Shown here: one piece after another, positions 10,618 to 23,038 of the stretch
Position numbering within the stretch: the first letter of the stretch is position 1
Layout: each line of letters starts with the position of its first letter
DNA from: Rhabdornis inornatus
Lineage: Eukaryota > Chordata > Aves > Passeriformes > Rhabdornithidae
Assembly: GCA_013397075.1 (NCBI GenBank)
Contig: VWZS01004479.1
Location: forward strand, 519,514 to 583,513
Length of the DNA: 64,000 nt
Reading direction: 5' to 3'
Position numbers and translations under genes: made by a program
The notes under the pieces: generated by a model
Told to the model about the DNA's origin: nothing
Databases searched by the model: none
What the model saw: only the letters and a program-made list of their open reading frames with translations

Positions 10618-12518
10618 CAGCTCCTCACAGCCTGTTCATCCATTTCTGGTGTTTTCCACACCATTGTGAGCGCCTGACTCTTCGAACCTTGCCCAAAAGC
10701 CCTGCTGCCTTCATGGAAGTTTTCTGAGTTGATGACTGAAGTCCTCTTGCGAAAATGCTCTTGCTGCTGTTTAACCACGGCAGTCACCACCGGGCCCCCT
10801 GTTTTTCACACTCTTAAGGTCACACTGACTAAAGGCATGCCAGGAAAAGTGACTGTTTCTTCTCAACAGTCACTCGCAGGCTCTCAGCACACAGAAAGAT
10901 GGCTTCTGCTTTCACCAAACCCCTCTGAAGTCCCAGCTGACTCACCTGGGAATTGCACACAAGGTACAAAAGCAAAGACAGACAGACATCATTTCAAAGC
11001 AGCTGCCAAGGGCTCTCTGAAGTGGGTCTCTACAGAAAGGGGCAGTGCTGAGCCATGGGGAAAGCGTATTAAATGCTCTTGCACCCAGGAGTTTACTCCT
11101 CCTTTCCTTCAGGGAGGTTTTCCTTCAACTCTGGGTACAAAGGCTCTCCTGTCTCCCTAAAATACCACTGGGTGAACTCAGTCGCTAAGCCAGGGGGACC
11201 TGTTAGAGGTATGCCAGGGACAATAAGTCTGGCACCAGAGATCTTTTGAGGACTGTGACTTGTTCAGGGGCTCTGCCGGCACCAGAGACATGAAATCCCC
11301 TCGGGCATCAGCACAGGGGAGTTCCACGGTGCAGAAGAGGAACCTGCAGAGGGGAGTGAGGGGTGCCCATTCCCTGGCACTGCTCCACTCTGGGGTGGGA
11401 GGGTTGCCCTGGCTGCCCTGGATTCCATCTGTGCGTGGCTCTGCTGGGAGTGTGCCCATGGGGGCAGGTCCCAGTGCCCAGTAAAGGTCTGGCCCTCTGC
11501 ACTCTGGCTGCAGCCCAGAGCAGACCCACCAGTGAGCAGGAGTGTGGCAGCAAGCGAGCTCCTTCCCCAGCTCTCCTCTCAAGTGAAGACCCTGACCAGG
11601 GCTCTTCAGGAACCCAGCAAACCTTGTGCAGAAGCCCTTGACAAATTACATTGGTGAAAGCATTAGAAGTGTGTTAAGCCCCTAAAAGTGTTTTTGGAAA
11701 GCCCACAGCTACCTGTCTACACCTTTAGCCATCCCAAAACCCATTTCCTGAGATGGAGGTTGCTGGTGGCACAGGTTTCTACCATGGGTTTTTCATCCCT
11801 CAGAAGTCCTTGTCAATACCTGGTTGCAAGTCCTTATGAAATGATGTCCTCTACTGCCCAAAGCAGCAGCACTACTCAGACTGAAACAGAGGCAACCAAC
11901 ACCATGCTTCCATCAACAGCTCTGAGGCATGGAGTTGAGTTCAGAAGTCATTAATACATCAGAAAAATGTCTGTGGATGTGTGGATGTAACAGAATTAAT
12001 TCAGAGACACTGTGGAAATTTGGGGCAGATTTCTGGTTACTTTGATTTATTCTAGCAAAGCACCTGCACTGTAAGCAGTCTAACATGATTCAAACAAAAA
12101 CAACAAACAATTTTATGTGTCTTCTGTTGTACTAACTTCAACTTCTGCTGACATAAGAGCTGCCTTCTCATTTTGGAAGGGTATTTGCAGTTCCTCCATT
12201 TAAAATAGTGACTCTTAAAACAGTATTAGTCATATATTTTCCATAATACTAATTGCAGAGACATTTTTAACTACTAGAAATAAAGCAAACTGGCAAGCAT
12301 AGCTATGTGTTTGAAGCAGAAGAGTGTTACAGCCCAGTCGACATTATTTTAGGTGGATTTGGTGGATATTTTGTTTTCTTTTCCTGTACTTCCCCTTGTT
12401 TCATAGCCAAGAATGTTTCAAACCAATTCCCATTAGGCTGCTTTCATACCTCTGTACATCAGCCTGTGCACGGGACTGAAAGAGCCCTCCACTACGTCCT
12501 CACTTCTGAGTCATTACA

Positions 12519-12600
12519 GGATCATGGATTCAGTTATGTTGGAAAAGCCCTTTAAAATCAGCAAGTGCAACTGTTAACCTAGCACTGGCCAAGTTCACTG
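12519..12600 (-). mobile_element. CR1 LINE 3'-end fragment, degraded
   Basis: The plus strand reads like the reverse complement of the avian CR1 3' end: an ATCATGGATTCA start, a GTTGGAAAAGCCC block, then AACTGTTAACCTAGCACT. Only about 80 bp remain. Called from the recalled consensus. Confidence 0.55.
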
Positions 12601-15600
12601 CAAGATAATACATTAACTGCAAAACCTGTATTTTAGAAAAATCTGCAAATTTACATCACATAAAAATGCTATTCTGTGTCTTTCGTTTGTTGAGAAAAAG
12701 TTGGCAAGCACATCCAAGCAATGTGGCACACAAGCAGCGTGGTGCCCTTCCCCAGTACCCAGATGTCAGGCCAAGAGCTTGGAAACCCTGGCTTGACATT
12801 TTCACCTCTGAAAACCAACAGCAATAATTTTATGAACTTCCTGCTCCTCAAGGAAGGAGGCTACCCATCTCCTGAAAGCATTTCAACCTATGGTATTCCA
12901 GCTACTTTCATCAGCAAGCACCCATCATGAATCTAAAGAGAAAAAAAAATAAAAACTATACAAAGTAGTTTTCAAGTTAAAAAAAATAAGGAAAGCACTT
13001 GATGCAGGGCAGGAGCTGTTGAGAGCAACCTCTCCCTTAACTCAGATAATCTGAGACTTTCATCTCTGCAGGGCAGCTACCAAGGACTGCCCAGGACTGC
13101 TGGCATGGAAGCAAGGGAATCATGGTCCTCTGCCAGTGATGTAAGGCACAGCATGGCCATGTGTTCTCTATTCCCTGGAGTAACAGGTCCAGCTCACTGT
13201 CACCTGGGAACCTGTGTTACCCTTCATCCAGTGGAAAACGCAAATTCAAATTATAGGATTTATCTTTTTTTCATATTCAGTCTCCTTTTTTGGCAGTAAA
13301 AAGATGGAGTGACAGGTAAGAACTTCAGACCATCAGCCCACCTGACCAAATTTCCTCAACTATGTTGTGTCCTCAGAGTATTTCCCATAAAGGCAGTTTA
13401 CAGACTGCACTAAAAGACATCCCAAATACGACAAGCACTGACAAAAAAACCCTTACTGCAATTTGATCACAGAAGTTAGGCCAAGCTAGGGGTGGACTCT
13501 CACAATAGTGGAGAAGTAGGATTGCTCCAGAGGTGGTACCTGATCTAAACATGATTTATTACAGCAAAGAACAAGGTAAAGAATTAATTCCCACCTTGGA
13601 AACATTCCATGTTTGGAGTCCATTTCCAAACGGTGGGACACACAAGCAGAGGCCCAGGCTGACTGTTGTGGGACAAGAGTAGAACTGGTGACAGGGGTGC
13701 TGTCACCTGCGTGCCTTGCTCGGGACACCCCCGGGATCACTGTCTTAAATCCACTCCTCCATCAAGGAACAAGTGAGTTTCTAGGGAACTGGGCAGCACT
13801 GAGCACTGTGTGGCTGACACATTGTTTGATTCCTGGCACATTCTGAGCTCGTCAAGAACGTTTGGCTGGATGATACTCCAAATGCTGGACACCCTGGGAC
13901 ACTGTGAGAGCCCCATGCCCAGGGGAAGGGAGGCTGCATATACGACCACTTTAAATACTTTTCACTTTAACCAATTGTTGCCAGCTTTCATACCAGCAAA
14001 TGTAAGCAGTGTGCTTGGGTTCCTTTTGTCTAAGTTCAAACCCACATAATTTCCTGGGTTCAAAAGATCAGCTTGGTTTTGTATATTTTGGGGTTGAGGT
14101 TCCACTTTCAAGGAAGTGAGCTGCAAGGAGCCCTGTTAAAAAAGAAAATTACTTGGAGAGGGGAGGGATTAGGGTGGCACAACAAGAAAACTCACTAAAA
14201 ACTAAGCACTGAATATTAAAAAGATCCACAAGATATATACTGCATATGTATCATCCATTCTGCTCCTACTACCTACTACAATTGTCCATTAAATTTAAAA
14301 CTGTCTGGGGTTTCTGTCCTTTTGAACTGGAGCATCTTTCTGAAAAGCAGTTCAAAGCAGGAATTTAAATCATAGAGAAAAGAACTCAGGTGAAAGGGAG
14401 CTTTGGGAAGTTCCACAAAGGTCATAGATGTGGGTGCCACTAGGATTTCCCTGCTTTAAAGAAACTGGGAGGATTGCCAGTGGCACACTTGGGGCACATA
14501 CAACACTGTGGAAGGAGCTTCACAATTTCAAGCATTAATTTGGTTTCATCCTGTCTTTATTAGCCAGGGGTAAATCCCCAACCCAGATTTACTGAGCAGA
14601 TGGTGATAACATGCAGATCGTTGTGAGAAGGAGGTGGTGATGGTCTAGCAGTTTGTTACATTCTTCTTTCTGATAGACAAAAGAGGAACCCAGAGCCCCA
14701 AAGGAAAAATACTTAGTGAGCAAGGAGGGCTACAATCTAAAGTACTTAATGAAAAAAGAAAACCCATTTATCTATGCTCTTCTTTAGACAGCAACAAAAA
14801 TATCGTGCCTACATTTTTCTGTTGAGAAGAGACCTGGCTCATCATTCACAGGGGTGCAATGTGAGTTCGGCTGTGATCTACAGGGAGTGAGCAATCAAGC
14901 CCTAAATGAATGTACTGTGGTATTTCACTTTGAAATGAAGCAGGTCAGCCTTATTAGATGTGCAGGAGAATGATTTAAAAGGAAACAAGTCTTTGTAAAC
15001 AAGGATTTCGGTGGAGGGAAAGAATGGAGGGTAGCAAGTCAGAATTTCTCCTGCTATCAGTGATCGGTCTAGCACGTACATAAACTGGTGAAGGCTTTCT
15101 AAAAGTTTTCAAAAACATGTAACAGCAAATCCAACCAAAACCCACTTTACAGCACAACACCAGATGAACCACTGGCTGTTCAGTGTTTTCAGCTCCAGCC
15201 CTTGCATCAGCAGGCCCCACAAAGCACTCCACTGGCCAGCTGTCCTGGGCAGGGGCTTTAGTGCAATATCCTGCAGGGGGAAATTCATCCTTCTGCAGTC
15301 CTGTGACAACTGGGACATTTGTGTTACAGTCCTTGTTGTCAGGTACCTTTACAAATGAGAAGGAATGAGAGCATGGAGAGTGCTTGACAAGCTCAAAGTA
15401 ACCCCTCTCTCCTGGGATGTCAGCATCTTTCAGCCTAAAGCAGCTTTGGCACGTTTTTCATCCTAGGTGATGGAGGGAATGTGAGGGGAAATTCACAAGA
15501 GCTGAAATGTTGTCAGAAGACAGGAGGAAACTTCACAGCACTGTGACATTGTGGCCACTTCAGAAAAAGAGACTTGGCTGCTTTTGGAAATGTGTCCTGG

Positions 15601-16297
15601 AACAATGAAGATGTGAAATTAGAGTAATGATATACTATTACGTCTTGTCCCATCTCTCTCCAACACAGATCACAGCAGCTTTTGGTATAAATGGAAAAGG
15701 AAGGGCCATGGTAAGTGTAGTGCTGTATCCACAACTGTCTCATCAAGGGAACAGCATCTGGGACCACCAGAGGTGGTCAGATTTGCAAAAGTAGAGGGGG
15801 AAGTTCTCAGCGGCAAGGAATTGCTGCTTTCCTTCCAGTGACATGGGAAATACTCCCCTTATTAGACACATGGCCTGCGTGGCTTTATTTCACTCTATCT
15901 CAGGAAAATTCTGAATATTCTCTCAATTTTGCCTGACAGTTGATGCAGGCCCACGATGCCTTCTGAGGATTGAACAGCTGCAGTGACTGTTGACAGCTGA
16001 TGCTGCCTGGATGGCCTCTTTCATTGACTTTTGTACTGGGTTGCTCTTTTTTAGCGGTGAAAAAAGAAGAGATCTTTGCATGCATGGCTACTCATGGTTA
16101 GCATGAACAGGAAGGATGCTCTGAAGGGTGACTTACTAGCATGGGGGAATGCTTCCCTTTTGAAGCAAAATAATTTTTTTCACATTGTCAGTGATGAAAG
16201 CTTAGCCACACACACTTCTGCTGAAGGTAGCTGCATGCTAGAAAACACCAAGAAATTCCCTCACCCACTCAGCATTACTCATTTTATTACATAATTC

Positions 16298-16314
16298 TTT
16301 TTTTTTTTTTTTTT
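16298..16314. repeat. Poly-T run
   Basis: Uninterrupted T run of about 17 bases in intergenic DNA. No adjoining element is recognised. Confidence 0.85.
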
Positions 16315-18124
16315 CCTTTTACTGTGGATTGGGTCAATAAATACACTGGCCCTTAAAAACCCAGCTGTCTGTTGTGTTTGTTTATAGCAAATGCAATTTT
16401 GGCTGTGACTGAGTGGGAAGGCACCATGGGCTACTGGTCCCAGCAAGATGTTATTAGTACCTTGCATCTGGTTTTATTGCAGCACCTCAGACCCATCATG
16501 GGACAGTTCACCCTGGGTATTCAGACCTAGCAGCCTTACAAAGGCCTTCAAAATCCTCTTGCAGTGCTCCCCAGCTCTTGCTGTCCAGAACGACACAAGT
16601 CATGCCACTGGTTGTTGCAAGAAGCATACTGTCTAATGTGCTACATTGTTTTAAACTTTTTCTAACCCTTTTCTTTCATTTAGTCCTTGCAGATGGAAGA
16701 ATTTATTGGTGTATGAGAAGTGAGATGAAATCCCATTGCATTTCCATGTAAGGCAAAATCCCATTACATCTCTCTATTGCTACATGAGCCTTTCCCCCAC
16801 ACTGGTGCTGCAGCTGGCTGACTTGAGAAAGGGGGAAAAAAATTTAAAAATAAAGAAATTACCATTTGACAGCCTTAAACTGCTACTCAAAGCACCAAAA
16901 GTCAGATCCTGCTGTCTCTGAACTGGGGAGGAGTTCCCCCTTTTTGTTCACTGGGAACAAAGTGTCCAGGCCGGGAGATGCCTGTTGCACAGGGACAGAC
17001 AGCCCCAGTCCTGCCAATGCAAGGGGCTGCCTGCTGCTACACTGCCCCAGTAGCTGTGAATTATGAGGTTTCCCTCCACAGCTGCAGGGCAATGACTTTT
17101 TAAAAGACTTTTTAAAAAGGACAGACAGCAACATTTAAGGGGATGCAAACAAAACTCCCTGCTGACACAGTAAAGCCTCTTGAGTAACAGTAAATGCTCC
17201 CCATAAAATGGCAGATGTATTGGGTTTCTGAGGCATCTCTGGGGTGATACTTTACTGCCACAGTTACTTCCAAGTCACCACAGCACTGACAGCACCATAT
17301 GACTGACAGCAGTCCCAGGACACAGTTTCAGTGATGTTGTTCCCAATCCATCTAAACTCCAGCCTAGACCAATATCCATTTAATGTGTAATGTATGACAG
17401 AGACCAGTGCCTAGGTAGTCCAGTCATCCCATGTCTGGGATAGGTGTGTACTTCCACATAAGGCAGTCAGATAAAGTCCTGTCATGCAGATTCTGGGAAA
17501 GCTCCAAGACTGGTGTTTATTTTTCTTAAGGCAAATGGGGAACATATCATACAGTGTTGGAGAAGCAGCAGGACAGGCTTATCAAGTCCTTATTAAGAAA
17601 AAAAAAGTGTTTGACAGGGTACTCAAGAACATCATTATTGCTGCCCAAGGCTCATTTGGGAATCCATATTAAAAGGGCTCTGCTTGGGACCAATTCTTCC
17701 CTCTTCCCTCAAAGGTTCACTTGAATCAAGTTCTCATAATTTTGACACTCACCAGAGATCAGACAGGATCCTTTTAGCAACTCTCAGTCTATAAATTTAC
17801 ACTTCAAAATATTAGCTCACATTTCCAGAGCACAGAGGCCATTCAAAGAAGGTCACAAATGCCTCCACTGCTTTGGGGTGAGGATAGTTGTTGGTCTCAC
17901 TAAAGAGCACAAGCAAAGGATCTGATGTTATATCTGCAGAACTGAGAGAAACTATTCAGCTTGGTGCACTTTCATGAAGCTCCTCAGTGCTTGACGGAGA
18001 AGAGGTTGTTGGTTCCTTTCATCTCTCTGCATGGGCAGGAGTTTCAAATATAAAATATCAGTACCAAGTGGAGCTGCTCAGGAGAACATCAGAAGTCAGC
18101 ATGGGCTCATGTAGCCTAAGTCTG

Positions 18125-18800
18125 CAAGTCTTACCATGGAATCACAGAGTACCAGGTTGGAAGGCACCTCAAGTCTCATCTGGTACAACCTTTCTTGTAA
18201 AAGCATGGTCTAGACAAGATGGCCCAGCACCCTGTCCAGTTGATTCTTGAAAGCATCCAGCGCTGGGGAATCCACCACTTGCCTGGGGAGATTATTCCAA
18301 CGCTTGATTCTTCTCATTGTGAAACATTTCCCTCTTGTGACCAATAGCAATCTCCCCAAGAGTAACCTATACCCATTACTCCTCATCCTTTCCACACGAC
18401 TTCTCTTAAAAGGGAGTCTCCAACTTCTTTGTAGCAACCCTATAAATACTGGTACACGGTGATAAAGTCCTCTCTGAGCCTTCTTTTCTCAAGCTGTTTG
18501 TCCACCAGGACCAACCCCAGGTCTAGGTAGATCTCAATCTGTCATACAGTCCTGGATTATGTTTTCCAAGGTGCAAGATATTAAACTTGTCCTTCATAAG
18601 GTTCTTGTTCTCTTGCTCTTTCAATCTATCCAGCAGAGTGGCTCACCCTTCCAAAGTGTCCTCTTCCCCTCTCAATTTGACAACATCACCATATTTCATC
18701 AGGATATCCTTGATCTCATAATTCAGATCATTTATGATGATATTGAACAGCATTGGGCCCAATATTCTCTACTGATGCATTCATGCTCCTTCCTTATATT
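18125..18800 (-). mobile_element. CR1 LINE fragment with internal deletion
   Basis: On the minus strand the piece begins with a reverse-transcriptase block (ILGPMLFNIIINDL, 18790-18740 area). It then shows a KFNILHLGKHNPG segment, jumps to an EKRRLREDFITVYQYL-like segment, and continues into the CR1 3' region (IKRWNNLPRQVVDSPALDAF in one frame), ending near 18131 with the ATCACAGAGTACCAGGTTGG start of the reverse complement. Sequence between the catalytic block and the C-terminal part is shortened. Stops and frame changes show it is inactive. Confidence 0.85.
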
Positions 18801-21800
18801 CCTGCTCCACAATATTGGAATGGTACTCTAACCATTGGCCAGTGAAATGCAGCTCACTGGCAGCTAGTTTGCGTATTCACTCTGAACTAGAACCATCAGT
18901 TTGGTCATGGTTTCATTATTGGGTTCTGGGGGGTTTTTGGTGCACTGAGATACAATAACCAATGTAATTCTCTAAGAAAGTGTCCATTTCCTTTCACCTT
19001 TCTCATTGCACACAATATTAGCCATCTTTTCTGCCCTCTCAGTAATTCCAGAACAAAACTTTTACTCTACCTCACTGTGTCTTTCTCAGGAAACTTACAC
19101 AGTTCCTGAAATTCCTCCAATTTTTCCTTCCAGCACCCACAAGTGCCACTATTTGCTTTGTAGAGTTTTTCCCTTGTGATAAAGCAGCAGGAAACCAACA
19201 CACCAAAATCAAAGCCTGACTTGGCTTTCCTCTAAAAACATCATCATGCTTTTCTCTTTACCTTCACTAAGCTAGAGCACTACAAACCCCCTTAAGACCA
19301 GCTTATCTGTTATGACTGTTCACCTCCAGGGGCTTGACAAGCATGCACCATGGCTGCCCGACACACCAACAGTGACACAAACTGAGAGTCACTGATGCAA
19401 AGCCCTAGAAGACCATAGGAAAAAGAGAGATTTGATGACAACCCAAAGTCCTACAACGATTACAAGCTTCTCTCTTCTACTAGATTTTATGTTTAAAGAT
19501 GATTGCAGCAGATACCTGCATCACTCAAACTACTCTCTTGTTCATTGTTGCTGCTATCAGATACCAGGATACACCACCCTGCTGGAAAATCTTTTGAAAC
19601 CTTAGCTTTGGGCTATACTCCATCAGTAGTCTTGTCTAAATAAATAAATAATGTCTCTCTAGAGGGGATCTTCATAATCTCTTCCCATATCTAGGTATTA
19701 CTGACAGGTGGAAGGGAAGATATATCATAGCAGAGGTCCTCCTTTTTGTGACTGCTATGACCCCACTCCAGGAATGACTGTGTACCTGCAGGGCCTGGCT
19801 AAAGCTATCCCTGAAATGTGAAGCTGCTGTTCCATAAAGCTGCAACAACATGTGACAGACCACGAATATTGATCAACTTCCTTTGAAGGATGGCCAAAAA
19901 GAAAAACTGCCAAAAGCATAGTTGACTTCTCAAAATGTGCATTAAAGGCTTATCTTAGGGTTGCACTCAAATATTTAAAGCTTCCCCTACAGATGGTCAG
20001 GCTAATCCTCTCCCAAACTGAACCAGGTCAGTGTCACCAGTGCACAATCAGCTCCCAGCTCCCTGGGGTATGGCTCATGCAATTCACCAGTAAACCACGG
20101 CGTGTCCCAGCTCATCAGCCCTCTGGGAAGCCAGGGCATGCCCTGTCGAAGCACAGAACCAGCTGGGATGCACAGCTGGCAACCCCCCTCACTGTGCAGG
20201 TTCCACTCTAGTTGACGGAGACACGACCCTATTTATTACCATCTCCCAGGAGAATACGGCCATTTCACACAACTCCATTGTCGAGTATTTCCTTCAGGCA
20301 TCATCTTGGTATCTTCTACTGAAATAGGGTTTCTAATGTGTCATTCCATCCCTTCTCAAGAAAAGTACCCAGCTGCAGCCTAGCACTACTTACAGAAGGC
20401 TCCTTCTTGCTTTAATTGCAACCTCTTGTTTAAAATATCCACTGACAATCTGCCCTCCCTCTCCCCCAACAAGCACACAGGTGGAAATTCTCTTGCTCAC
20501 AGAGGTTCACAGTACTTAATGAAATACTAAATTAGAATAGGCTGGTTTAAAACAGCTACTAATGCCTTTTTTCTACAGCCCACAAAGCATTCTTGTAACC
20601 AAAGCCACAAAAAAGGAGGTATTTTTAAATGAGCTGTGCGGATTGATTCACCGATTACTGTCTCTTCCTGCCCTTTATTGTTTCCCATCAGACATGGCAA
20701 ATAACTCTCAGAGCACTCACCAAACCATGCTTTCCCTACTCTTACCTCTGCTATTTCCACAGCCTGGTCCCCACACAAGTTATTTTCAGCTAGGTAAATA
20801 ATCTATTTGTTTCTAATCACTCTAATATACATGTTTCCAATTAAAAATGGATTAAACTTTTCAACTGATCAGCACAGGGTCCAGCAACCACCTCCATTCA
20901 GTCTTGAAGGGAAGGAGGGAAGCATGGAGGGACTAATAAGATCCTAATTACCCAGCTTAGTGCTTGAGGCAACCCTGGAGAGGATAAGGAGACTTTGGCC
21001 ATCAGTAGAAAGACAGGGACTTCTCCAATACAGTTTGCATCTACACTGGTTGGAAATTTAAGATTTTCTTTTTTTAACTGAGGTGCCCACAGCAGGCACT
21101 GCAAGTTCACCAACCCTGCATGAAGTTCAATGTGTTTCAAGCCAGTGAGACTCCCTGATCACTAAATCTGAGGCCCCACACACTGACCTTCCCTCAGAAA
21201 TTACTTGAGAGGTGGCACTGATGGCATTTCAGAGCACAATGCATTCAGATAAAAACAGCTAAGTCAAGGGGGAGTCCCTTCCTCTGCTGCCTGGAGTTTC
21301 CAAGCTGTCTTTGGAAATGAATCAAATTCATGTATTCCATGAAGCAGTCCAAAAGTAGCAGCAGCAGCTTGGCTGGGGAGACACTGATTTTGTTCTTCCT
21401 CCAATTCTCATCTGCCGGAACAGCCTTTATTAGATGTATTTACCATATGCACTTCCTTTCCAGAACAAGAAAATCAGGACAACACTTTTTTTCCTATCAT
21501 CATAGACAAATATCCAAAGTACTGTGGAGAATCCCTTTTTCTTTTAGCCTGCAGGCTTTTTCCTGGAGTACATGGAATATATCAGCACATGCATCAGCAG
21601 CTCTAAACACGTTACCCTTAGCTATCCCAATGCTTTAATTTTTTGCCATGTGCTATTCCTCCTCAGCCTGCAGCCCGCCACTCCCTCCATCATTCTTGAA
21701 ATCACAAGCACATTACATATCCCAACCATTTAATTTCTACCTGTGATTTTATGTCCAACCAATGCACCAGAGGGATTAATTTCATCTATGAGAGTCACAA

Positions 21801-22991
21801 CCAGAATTGCTCTGGGCCTCTTTCTTTTCACTCCATTTTTTTTCTCATAGAGAAATTATGATAGCTGCACTTCATTGTTCGTGTTGAAATACAGAAAATG
21901 GCTCCTGGGGGAGTAAAAATCTCGAATTTTCTCCCATCTACATCCAGCTACCCTCCTGTGCACCTTTATATGCAGGTGGGATGAGGGTGCTGACACCCCC
22001 ACAGCTCCTTGCCCTGCTTCAGATCTCTGTGTTACAAACACATTTTAACACCCCAAGATGGAGGGCATATACCTCATTTGACAATACACAGACAACATTG
22101 ATGCAGTGCTTTTCATTGGGGGCATCTCAAGGCTGTACCAGAGACAGTTGTAGCTTCTTCCCCGTTTTACTGGGGAAATGAAGCAAACCAGACTGAAACA
22201 ATTTGCATAATCCCACAGCAAATGGTAGGAGATTTGGTAAAAGAATCCCAAATGCTGCTCAGTCCAGTATTTTATGGATTGGACAAAGGTGACTGATTTG
22301 GTATGCTTTCTTGGCAAGTCAAAACAAGTCCTTTCTTTCAAAAAGGACTATGGAAACTCATAGCCTGTCTTACTGCAACACTGGTGCTCTTGCAACACTT
22401 TCTATGCCATTTATGCAATTTGTGCATTATCAAGGGGGTATAATTCTAAGGGAGAGAAGCCCAGCTAGAAATACGTGAGATCTCCCAAGGGAAACATTGA
22501 TGTATGGTGACCAACCCAGGGAAATGAAGGTCAACTCCAAAAGAAAAGAAAATATCGTAAAGTATATAAGACTCTTTCAGTGACAGCAGAGTCTAGAGTG
22601 CATTTACAATGAATTACTGTATTACATTAATATCCACTGGTGGTTATACCTTTCCCCATTCATCCTCCAGACTTATTACTGATGGTTAACTTCATATAGC
22701 CTTACCCAGCTGAGAAAAGACAGAGGTACACTTGCACAGCCTCCAAAAAACATGTGCAAAAATACAAATTTTTTGTTTTTATCTTTTCTTTCCTTCTTTT
22801 GGAACATTGAGGGATTTCATAAGCTGTTTTGCTGTGAAAGTCCCATGCTGCAGACTTAACTTGCAAAGATTTCTAGAATGCAATCCTTGGAAAAATATAG
22901 AGCACGCATATACACAGCCATAATTCTGACGCCTTCAACATATACTTCCTCTAAACAGAGGACAGAGTTTTCCCTACTTAGAAACTTGTTG

Positions 22992-23038
22992 TTTTACTTG
23001 ATTCTCTCCCTTTGTTGAAGGGAGAGAATCAAGTAAAA
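22992..23038. repeat. Perfect inverted repeat, 21-bp arms, 5-base spacer
   Basis: Arms 22992-23012 and 23018-23038 are exact reverse complements around the spacer TGTTG. A transcript from either strand could form a 21-bp hairpin. There are no terminal direct repeats or transposase features around it. Confidence 0.95.
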
